Source: Candidatus Gallionella acididurans
GTDB taxonomy: Bacteria > Pseudomonadota > Gammaproteobacteria > Burkholderiales > Gallionellaceae
DNA: 38,574 nt
Assembly: GCA_001577345.1 (NCBI GenBank)
Contig: LSLI01000017.1
Location: 1 to 38,574, forward strand
Direction: 5' to 3'
Below are positions 32,605-38,574 of this stretch, in pieces. The notes under the pieces were generated by a model that was not told where the DNA came from, did no database searches, and saw only the letters and a list, made by a program, of their open reading frames with translations. The position numbers and the translations under genes were made by a program. Position 1 is the stretch's first letter. Each line of letters starts with the position of its first letter.

Positions 32605-33756
32605 ATGAATAGTGTTAATTCAGAACCTACGCCCGCCCTTGATGCTGTTGCAATTGGGAGCATAATTCGAGATGAACTTGACCGACGCGACAAATACTTA
32701 GAATTCGCCCAAGGACAAATCGAAAAAGATCGGGCCTACTTTAAGCACCTATACAACTATGCAGTGGCATTTCTCGCCATCCTGGTAGGAGGCGCTGCTT
32801 ATTTTTCCTACACGTCCGTAAACCAGATGCGCGGTGATATAAAAGCCTCAGCGGACGCAGAGCGAACCGAAATGAAATCGTCCGTTGACGCTGAGCTTAA
32901 TCGGGACAAAGCGGAAATGGCAGCTCTTCGTACCCAGGTGGAAAATACTGGAGTAGAAGCCCAGATAACTGTAAAAAAAGAACTGGAAAATGTTCGTACA
33001 GAAGTTCAGAAAAAGATCGCTAACGAATTCCGCAGCGAAAACATTACACACCTCATCGGAATGGCAGCGAAGGAGCGCACCGAGACAGAACTGACAGGAG
33101 TAATACACTCAGAAGCCTCCAAGCAAGTAGCACAGGGCATAAAAGACCAATGGCCGGTAATTCAGAAGGTGGTTGAAGATCAGACCAAAGAAGCTGTCAA
33201 GGCATTGCAACCCACGATTAGTGGTGCTGTCGATAAAGCAACGCAGGATCAGGTTCATGCTGCTGTAGAACCCATCCAGTCACAAATGACCGCCTACGGC
33301 GACTCTATTCGAATGGTAAACCTCGAAACGTTGGCACGTGGAGACGACAGGGGGGCTTTTGATTATTTGTTTCAGGTTGCGGTAGGATCTAAGCCTGAGT
33401 CAGCTAATACTGACTTTCGCAAGGCTGCTGACTCCACAGTGGGAGCAATTATTAGAGAAACGGAATTTCCATTGCAGATAACCCAGACCTTCAAGGAAAA
33501 GCAAACACCCGAAGCAATGAAGCATTTTATGTCAAGTCCTAATAACGAAGAACGCGAAGCTGCTTTGGACAACTACCCACAAGATGATAAAAGCATTCTT
33601 CCAGTATTGATTGAGATGATAAAGTCAGATCCAAGCATCTCCGTGCTTCATAAAGCTGTAATTCGATTCAATGCGTTAACAAAACAATCGTTCAGATTTT
33701 TTCAATCGGATGAGATTCTTAAATGGTGGAACAAAAATCAAAATTCATACAAATAG
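32605..33756 (+). CDS. Unrecognised membrane-anchored coiled-coil protein
   Basis: A 383-residue protein I cannot assign to a family. Residues 1-47 are cytoplasmic-type and charged (IIRDELDRRDKYLEFAQGQI). One TM helix lies near 50-70 (YNYAVAFLAILVGGAAYFSY). A long alternating charged region (75-235) looks like coiled coil, with repeated Lys-Glu-rich heptads. The C-terminus (240-383) is helical, with LARGDDRGAFDYLF, NNEEREAALDNYPQDDK and VLHKAVIRFNALTKQSF suggesting HEAT-like repeats. ATG 32605 has AAAGGAA 5 bases upstream; TTG 32587 is in frame but has no ribosome site. It is divergent from umuDC, about 230 bases from its promoter, and AT-richer than the core genes, so it is probably island cargo. 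Confidence 0.6.
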   Translation: MNSVNSEPTPALDAVAIGSIIRDELDRRDKYLEFAQGQIEKDRAYFKHLYNYAVAFLAILVGGAAYFSYTSVNQMRGDIKASADAERTEMKSSVDAELNRDKAEMAALRTQVENTGVEAQITVKKELENVRTEVQKKIANEFRSENITHLIGMAAKERTETELTGVIHSEASKQVAQGIKDQWPVIQKVVEDQTKEAVKALQPTISGAVDKATQDQVHAAVEPIQSQMTAYGDSIRMVNLETLARGDDRGAFDYLFQVAVGSKPESANTDFRKAADSTVGAIIRETEFPLQITQTFKEKQTPEAMKHFMSSPNNEEREAALDNYPQDDKSILPVLIEMIKSDPSISVLHKAVIRFNALTKQSFRFFQSDEILKWWNKNQNSYK

Positions 33757-33868
33757 TTGACCCTAGTTCTTTTATAGCACTGAGAACTCAATAATCCAGT
33801 TCTGTGGATTTAGTCATGAGCATTATCGATTTAAGCGGGTTGACTGAGTAATCGGTTAGGAGACAGCC

Positions 33869-34036
33869 ATGTGTGGACGCTATGCCCTCAACAGTTCACC
33901 CGCTAAGCTCAAGGAGCATTTCGCCGCAGCGAATGAACCGGACGTAAAGCCGCGCTTCAATATCGCGCCATCCCAGACGGCTCCGGTTGCTTTCCGTCCT
34001 GGTGCATCTGGTGATGAAGCCAGACACTCGGCATAG
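33869..34036 (+). pseudogene. SRAP (YedK/HMCES) peptidase, N-terminal fragment
   Basis: A 55-codon frame with a good AGGAGA ribosome site: MCGRYALNSSPAKLKEHF, then the conserved RFNIAPSQTAPV. Cys2 is the residue that crosslinks to abasic sites in single-stranded DNA in the SRAP family. The full protein is about 190-240 residues. Here it ends at 34036 after unrelated residues, so the domain's Glu and His active-site residues are missing. It lies within a damage-response neighbourhood with umuDC. Inactive by truncation. Confidence 0.85.
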
Positions 34037-34069
34037 TAGCGTACATATTTCAACTGTGATGAGGTGATT

Positions 34070-36412
34070 ATGCACTTTAGTTTGCTTGCACCGATGAAAA
34101 CCCCCTCGCAGAAAGAACTAACCCCATACCGTCGTCCATTCAACTGGACGGTATTTTCCGGCATTGCAGGGCTGGCGGGCATTATTGCCATGCTGGTGTT
34201 CAGTCTTGCCAGCGAATATCAGAACGCTAACCAAAATGCCAAAAATGAGGTGGAAAATATCACCCAGATGCTGGAAGAGAACGCGTCGGCCACCTTCAAT
34301 AATGCTGATCTGTTATTGCGGGAAATGCAAAGGGACGTACGTCCGTGGGATATGCTGCTTTCTCGCGGCACAAGAAGCGCACGCGGGCAAGAGCTTCATT
34401 CCTTGCTGGAATCCCAAGCCAATATCGTGCCGGCAGTTTCTGTTATACGTATTATCGATAGCAAGGGAAATAATATATACGGTTCGACCAATCCGATTCC
34501 CCATATCAATATCTCAGACCGCCCATATTTCCAGCGGCAACGAGCCGATGCCACAGCAGGGTTGGTGATTTCAGCTCCGCTCATTGCGCGAACTACCGGC
34601 AAATGGTCGTTTGTGCTGAGTCGGCGGCTGAATTTCAAGGATGGCAGCTTTGCGGGCATCGTCCTGGTTGTTCTGAATTTGGATTACATTCAGCGTTTAT
34701 ACCATGCCCTTAATCTTGGCACCTATGGGGTGGTGGCGCTATTCGACAGCGACCTTCGTCTTGCTGCCCGCTATCCGCCGAGCGAAAAGGATATTGGCAA
34801 GATAGCCGACTTGAATGCCAAATTCTATCTGGATAAAGGAATAACGCATGCTGTCTACCATGCCAGAGCGCCATTGGATGGCATCCCGCGCGTGTTCGCT
34901 TTCCGCAAGGTAGGCAATCTTCCCTTGATTGTGTTTGCCGGTATTGCCGACGAGGATTATCTCGCCGCATGGCATCGGCATATCTGGCAGTCCGGTATCG
35001 GGGCAATGATATTCAGCTTCGTGGTGATCGGCTTTGTATTGTTGCAACGCCGGGCAGAAGATGTGCTTCGCAAAAGCGACATGAAGAGCAAATCAGATGA
35101 TGAACAAATCGCTTATCTGGCGTTCTATGACCAACTCACCGGCTTGCCCAATCGACGGCTTCTTTCGGACCGGCTTCACCAGGCGTTGGATGCCAGTGCG
35201 CGTAGCGGCAAGAAAGGCGCGCTGTTGTTCATTGACCTGGATAATTTCAAAAGCCTCATCGATACCCTCGGCTATGACATGGCCGACCTGATGTTGAAAC
35301 AGACTGCACAACGGCTGGAAGCCTGCGTGCGTAAAAGCGACTCCGTGGCGCATATTGATGGTGACGAGTTTGTGGTGATGCTGGAAGATTTGAGTGGGAT
35401 ACCCGTTAAAGCGGCCGCACTCGCGGAAGCCGTCGGCGAAAAGATACTCGCGTCTCTCAGCCAACCTTACCAGCTTGATACTCATCATGAACACCACAGC
35501 ACTGCCAGCGTCGGTGTCACCCTGTTTAACGGCGGCCAACTGACGACAGATGAACTGCTGAAACAGGCCGACATTGCCATGTTCCAGGCCAAGAAAGCCG
35601 GACGCAATACCTTGCGCTTCTTCGATCCGCAGATGCAAGCCAGCATCACGGCCCGCTTCTCACTGGAGGGTGAATTACGCAAAGCACTTGAGCTGCAACA
35701 ATTTCATCTGTTTTACCAAGTACAGGTGGATAGTTCACATCATCCATTGGGTGCAGAGGCATTGATCCGCTGGATTCACCCCTTGCGCGGACTGGTGCCG
35801 CCAGACAAATTCATTCCGCTGGCGGAAGAAACTGGGCTGATCTTGCCCATCGGGCATTGGGTGCTTGAGACGGCCTGCGCCCAGCTCAAGGTGTGGGAAC
35901 AGAATGCGCTCACCCGTGACCTCGTTCTGGCGGTAAACGTGAGTGCCAGGCAATTCCATCAGACTGATTTCGTGGCCCAAGTGCAAGCGGTCGTGCAACA
36001 CCATGCCATCAATCCCAAGCTGCTGAAACTGGAGCTGACCGAAGGCATGTTGATTGAAAATATCGAAGAAACTATCGCGACCATGGGCGCATTGAATGAA
36101 GTCGGTGTCAAGTTATCACTGGACGATTTCGGCACCGGCTATTCATCGCTGCAATACCTCAAACGGCTGCCGATCGATCAGCTCAAGATCGATCAGTCGT
36201 TCGTGCGCGACATAACCACAGATAAGGACGACATGGCGATTGTGCATACCATTATAGCGATGGCACAAAGCCTGGACATGCAAGTTATTGCCGAAGGAGT
36301 GGAGACAAAAGAACAAAGACAGCTACTCCTAGACAGAGGCTGCATTCACTATCAGGGGTATTTGTTTGGCAGGCCGGTTCCGATTGAGCAGTTTGAGGCG
36401 TTACTGAAGTGA
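34070..36412 (+). CDS. Cache-GGDEF-EAL c-di-GMP signalling protein
   Basis: A 780-residue inner-membrane protein. TM helices lie at about 26-46 and 311-331 and flank a periplasmic dCache-type sensor (47-310; ASATFNNADLLLREMQRDV, SDRPYFQRQRAD). The GGDEF domain (about 350-510) has the motif changed to DGDEF at 430-434 (HIDGDEFVVML), so cyclase activity is uncertain. The EAL domain (about 530-780) is intact: EALIRW with Glu563, NVSARQ, ELTEG, DDFGTGYSS, KIDQSF, AEGVET. It therefore probably degrades c-di-GMP. ATG 34070 with GAGGTGA upstream is chosen over GTG 34064. It starts 33 bases after the SRAP fragment. Confidence 0.9.
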   Translation: MHFSLLAPMKTPSQKELTPYRRPFNWTVFSGIAGLAGIIAMLVFSLASEYQNANQNAKNEVENITQMLEENASATFNNADLLLREMQRDVRPWDMLLSRGTRSARGQELHSLLESQANIVPAVSVIRIIDSKGNNIYGSTNPIPHINISDRPYFQRQRADATAGLVISAPLIARTTGKWSFVLSRRLNFKDGSFAGIVLVVLNLDYIQRLYHALNLGTYGVVALFDSDLRLAARYPPSEKDIGKIADLNAKFYLDKGITHAVYHARAPLDGIPRVFAFRKVGNLPLIVFAGIADEDYLAAWHRHIWQSGIGAMIFSFVVIGFVLLQRRAEDVLRKSDMKSKSDDEQIAYLAFYDQLTGLPNRRLLSDRLHQALDASARSGKKGALLFIDLDNFKSLIDTLGYDMADLMLKQTAQRLEACVRKSDSVAHIDGDEFVVMLEDLSGIPVKAAALAEAVGEKILASLSQPYQLDTHHEHHSTASVGVTLFNGGQLTTDELLKQADIAMFQAKKAGRNTLRFFDPQMQASITARFSLEGELRKALELQQFHLFYQVQVDSSHHPLGAEALIRWIHPLRGLVPPDKFIPLAEETGLILPIGHWVLETACAQLKVWEQNALTRDLVLAVNVSARQFHQTDFVAQVQAVVQHHAINPKLLKLELTEGMLIENIEETIATMGALNEVGVKLSLDDFGTGYSSLQYLKRLPIDQLKIDQSFVRDITTDKDDMAIVHTIIAMAQSLDMQVIAEGVETKEQRQLLLDRGCIHYQGYLFGRPVPIEQFEALLK

Positions 36413-36801
36413 AGCTGACCGTTGTTGGTGCTGGAACAGTTGTGAAAGACTTGCTGTGTCCAGAACCGTGTAGGAAACGGCAGGCTCCGAACCCGGTTAT
36501 GGTGGAGCGGGCAGTGATGAAAACCGTTCGGTACTGTGGACAACCTCATGAATAGTGGAGCGGGTGAAGGGGATCGAACCCAAACCCACATACTACGTAA
36601 CTACTTGTTTAATTTAACACTGCCAGAAAACTTTTCGATCATCGTAGGACAGCATCGTAGTAGCTTATCGAAGCTACTTACACGCGCATCATTACTCAGA
36701 TTCCCACCAATTGCAACGCACAACCTGGTTGCATATTTGAATGTTTAACGCAAAGGAATAGGGGCATCGTTGCACATTTCCATTTAACACCCATAAAACC
36801 G
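36413..36801. other. Gene-free stretch with a tRNA 3' end scar
   Basis: No gene supported. Apart from the tRNA-Gly 3' end at 36556-36586, a TGGAGCGGG copy lies at 36502-36510, suggesting more than one pass of recombination here. The remainder (36590-36800) is AT-rich with no open frame that I recognise. Confidence 0.45.
36556..36586 (-). pseudogene. tRNA-Gly-like 3' end, second attachment scar
   Basis: The minus strand reads GGGTTTGGGTTCGATCCCCT and on to CACCCGCTCCA: a T arm, an acceptor 3' strand and CCA as in tRNA-Gly whose 5' end is GCGGGTG. Only about 31 nt are present and no anticodon arm precedes it. It is another half-tRNA, of the same orientation as the tRNA-Asn fragment, and probably marks a nested or earlier integration. 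Confidence 0.65.
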
Positions 36802-37009
36802 TCAGATCGCCACCGGCAACTCACCCCATTCAGTCGTGTAGTTCGGTGACTTCCGTTCACGACGCATCGCCCAGCGTTGCCTCACCCCCGATGCAGCTAT
36901 AGTCATACTCCCTTGCCCCATGCGCCGGTTTATCGCATCCATCTCGCGCATTCTGCTGTCCGACCTGGCCTGCTCGGCAGAATCATCGAACAGGGTTGCT
37001 TGGATCGTA
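36802..37009 (-). pseudogene. umuC 3' end, second copy
   Basis: The minus strand encodes the last 69 or so residues of UmuC and matches 30595-30800 closely, with scattered differences: [20 protein letters not shown] then a changed last residue. Similarity ends sharply at 37009 (TGGATCGTA), where the terminator region of the HU gene begins. There is no start. It is the tail of a diverged second umuC whose body was replaced or deleted. Confidence 0.88.
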
Positions 37010-37012
37010 GCC

Positions 37013-37031
37013 GAGGATGGACTCCATCCTC
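37013..37031 (-). terminator. Hairpin after the second HU gene
   Basis: GAGGATGG (37013-37020), ACT loop, CCATCCTC (37024-37031). A perfect 8-bp stem 9 bases beyond the HU stop codon. No T tract follows on the minus strand, so it may be a stabilising hairpin and not a true terminator. Confidence 0.4.
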
Positions 37032-37039
37032 AGCAGTCA

Positions 37040-37324
37040 TTATTTCTTGGCGCCGTTGACGGCTGCTTTCAACGTTGCACCAGCCTTGAATGCTGGTTGT
37101 TTCGATGCCTTGATCTTCAGTTCTGCGCCGGTTGCCGGATTGCGCCCAACGCGGGCAGCACGCTTGCGTACCTCGAATGAGCCGAAGCCAACGAGTGCTA
37201 CTTTATCGCCCTTCTTGAGTGCGCCGGAGATAACTTCGATGAAGGCCGCGATGGTGCGATCAGCGGCAGCATTGCTCGTGTCAGTCTTTTTTGTCAGTGC
37301 TTCGGCCAATTCTTTTCTGTTCAT
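37040..37324 (-). CDS. HU-family DNA-binding protein, second paralogue
   Basis: A 94-residue HU protein: MNRKELAEALTKKTDTSNAA, the saddle VALVGFGSFEVRKRAARVGR, arm tip NPATG, and a basic tail KAAVNGAKK. It differs at many positions from HupB in the core (90 residues), so it is not a recent duplicate. ATG 37324 has GGGGAG 8 bases upstream. HU or IHF proteins assist tyrosine-integrase recombination and are common on mobile elements, so this may be the island's own accessory factor (inferred). It sits between the umuC tail and a GGDEF tail. Confidence 0.92.
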   Translation of the reverse strand: MNRKELAEALTKKTDTSNAAADRTIAAFIEVISGALKKGDKVALVGFGSFEVRKRAARVGRNPATGAELKIKASKQPAFKAGATLKAAVNGAKK

Positions 37325-37443
37325 GTGTGTAGCTCCCCGTTGTTGTGTTTGATGAAACAGAGCTGATTTTTGTAGATATTGCGCTTGCTGACAAGTGGAG
37401 ATTGACTGTAATGTCGACTGGGAGTGTACAATCATATTCTTAG

Positions 37444-37572
37444 ATGAGCTTTACGGTAGGAGTCTGTCTGTTTTCAGGCAATCAGCACAGCATTAAGAGT
37501 TTTCTAAAACAAGCTGATGGCGTAATGTATCAGGCAAAGCGTCTGGGGAAATGCCGTTTGATCTGGAGATGA
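37444..37572 (+). pseudogene. GGDEF-domain protein, C-terminal remnant
   Basis: A 42-codon frame: MSFTVGVCLFSGNQHSIKSF then LKQADGVMYQAKRLGKCRL. These match the end of a GGDEF domain (compare SVGVTLF and LLKQADIAMFQAKKAGRNTL in the intact protein at 34070-36412). The catalytic motif and everything upstream are missing. The stop overlaps the start of the next gene. Confidence 0.82.
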
Positions 37573-38042
37573 ATCAAGCGGAATGGGTTGCCAGAATTGA
37601 TTCGATTGATGATTCAATAGTTTTTATTAACGGCAATGGATCGCAAGCAGAATATCGGGCAAAAAAGGGTTATATGATTACATGCAGATTACCGCTAATA
37701 AGAAAACGAGTTGGACGCTGTTATGAACTTGCCTACAGGGGGCAGGAGAAAGCCTCCGAATGGATATTGGTACACGGGTATGTTAATGGCAAATTAAGTC
37801 GAATAGATCATGCGTGGCTTGAATGTGAAAATCAGATATATGACGCTGTAAAGGATGAAGTGTATTCGGTGGAGATTTACACCAAGAAATTTAATGCTGT
37901 TGCCGTAGTGCGCTATGACCGTAAGAGTGCTGCGCGAAATGTAGTAGAGACGGGACACTCCGGACCTTGGGATTACCACTTTTGTCTGACGCTATCAGGC
38001 GAAAGTGAGGGCAAGAGTGTCAGGAACACAAAAGCCCCCTAA
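37569..38042 (+). CDS. Hypothetical protein with possible Cys-His-Asp triad
   Basis: A 157-residue protein without a recognised family. The order CYELAYRG (Cys near residue 57), WILVHGYVNG, RIDHAWLE (His near 83) and NQIYDAV (Asp near 93) is a C...H...D pattern seen in papain-like predicted hydrolases of phage and mobile elements, in which HAW and YD/ID strands flank the catalytic site. This is inference from motif spacing only. ATG 37569 overlaps the GGDEF remnant's stop; ATG 37551 is an in-frame alternative preceded closely by GGGGAA. Base composition is AT-rich compared with the core. The last 26 bases overlap a possible next gene in another frame. Confidence 0.5.
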   Translation: MNQAEWVARIDSIDDSIVFINGNGSQAEYRAKKGYMITCRLPLIRKRVGRCYELAYRGQEKASEWILVHGYVNGKLSRIDHAWLECENQIYDAVKDEVYSVEIYTKKFNAVAVVRYDRKSAARNVVETGHSGPWDYHFCLTLSGESEGKSVRNTKAP

Positions 38043-38191
38043 TCAAAACGTAACACTACTAAGTGCAATAGAAACACCACTGGCAACCCAGCCCACGGTA
38101 ATAGAACAGAGTTTATTTTTTTGATAAGTGAGTTAAATGATGATGGGGTTAGCAAGTTACTGGACTATATCCAAAATATGCATTCACGCTA
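38017..38191 (+). pseudogene. Small gene with a frameshift at a T7 run
   Basis: GTG 38017 with GAGGG six bases upstream opens a frame VSGTQKPPNQNVTLLSAIET then PLATQPTVIEQSLFF, ending at TGA 38122-38124. A shift of -1 within the seven T at 38116-38122 gives FLISELNDDGVSKLLDYIQN and MHSR, stop at 38191. That tail resembles the C-terminus of small HTH repressor-like proteins (LNDEGVAKLLDYA). It is either a frameshifted gene, a base-call error, or programmed slippage. The joined product would be about 58 residues. Confidence 0.4.
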
Positions 38192-38193
38192 AA

Positions 38194-38574
38194 TCATCAC
38201 CTTGCTGATAGCACTAGCCATCGGCCTGGGCATCTGACCTGCCCGACCCAACACTTACACCTGGCGCAATCAATCCCGAAGTTACCCAGGCGAATATCCA
38301 GTCAACGGTTTGCGTGAAGGGATATACCAAGACGATCAGACCGCCGGCCCATTTCACCAACAAACTAAAGAAGCGGCAGATGCGTGAATATGGCTATAAC
38401 GACAGGAACCCGAAGCATTATGAGGAAGATCACCTGATAGCCCTTTCAATCGGTGGCGCCCCTGACAATCCTCGCAACTTATGGCCCGAACCACGTAAAA
38501 GCGAGTGGGGAGCCAAGAAGAAGGATCGGCTTGAGTTTGTGCTTTACAAGATGGTGTGCAACCAGGAAATATCG
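38194..38574 (+). pseudogene. Secreted HNH-like nuclease gene, broken at its 5' end and cut by the window edge
   Basis: From 38218 a frame is open to the window end: DLPDPTLTPGAINPEVTQAN, then KKRQMREYGYNDRNPKHYEE and DHLIALSIGGAPDNPRNLWP. The DHLI...GG...NL pattern is that of an HNH-type beta-beta-alpha metal nuclease. Just before it a different frame (about 38194-38232) encodes a signal-peptide-like IITLLIALAIGLGI, and the two are separated by a stop and a frame change. No start codon precedes the hydrophobic stretch. So the 5' end has lost its start and picked up a frameshift, or is non-canonical. The 3' end lies beyond 38574. Confidence 0.6.

Noticed and set aside
36877-37180. Plus-strand open frames across 36877-37180
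   Set aside because: They are antisense to the duplicated umuC tail and the HU gene.

Overview
The window reads as a betaproteobacterial chromosome, most likely Nitrosomonadales and possibly Gallionellaceae-like. That placement is inferred from protein character and gene order (tig-clpP-clpX-lon-hupB-tRNA-Val-tRNA-Asp-ppiD, then a complete ccm cluster); no database search was possible. A conserved core (about 7.7-30.3 kb) lies between two accessory regions full of gene fragments, repeats and tRNA 3' ends.

Left accessory region (1-7.6 kb): an orphan FitA-like antitoxin, an IS200/IS605 transposase remnant with its hairpin end, a DUF4143-type ATPase behind a perfect 20-bp palindrome, a 1.1-kb cluster of direct and inverted repeats, a Wzi-like outer-membrane protein, a PIN/RHH toxin-antitoxin pair behind two matched hairpins, and a scrap heap of an HsdR N-terminus, a nucleotidyltransferase fragment and a truncated DDE-transposase IS.

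Core (7.7-30.3 kb): a membrane 4Fe-4S polyferredoxin converges on a NorD/CbbO-type VWA protein. Next is the protein quality-control run: trigger factor, ClpP, ClpX, and Lon behind a near-consensus sigma-32 promoter. HU, tRNA-Val, tRNA-Asp and PpiD follow, with fabI convergent on ppiD across a shared terminator. ccmABCDEFGHI forms one tightly overlapped operon for cytochrome c maturation: heme export (ABCD), heme chaperoning (E), thiol reduction (G, H) and ligation (F, I). A PAS-EAL protein with a degraded EAL active site, an EAL tail fragment and tRNA-Leu(TAA) close the block.

Right accessory region (30.4-38.6 kb): it starts at a 48-nt 3' half of tRNA-Asn. Its orientation predicts an island running rightward out of the window, with the intact tRNA-Asn at the far end. 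Cargo: umuDC behind a promoter carrying GAAC-N4-GTTC in its spacer, an unrecognised membrane/coiled-coil protein, a truncated SRAP gene, and a Cache-GGDEF-EAL protein. A second set follows: a tRNA-Gly 3' end, a duplicated umuC tail, a second HU gene, a GGDEF tail, an unknown protein with a possible Cys-His-Asp triad, a frameshifted small gene, and an HNH-like protein with a broken 5' end cut by the window edge. The common theme is DNA-damage response plus c-di-GMP signalling in a region rebuilt by repeated integration and deletion.
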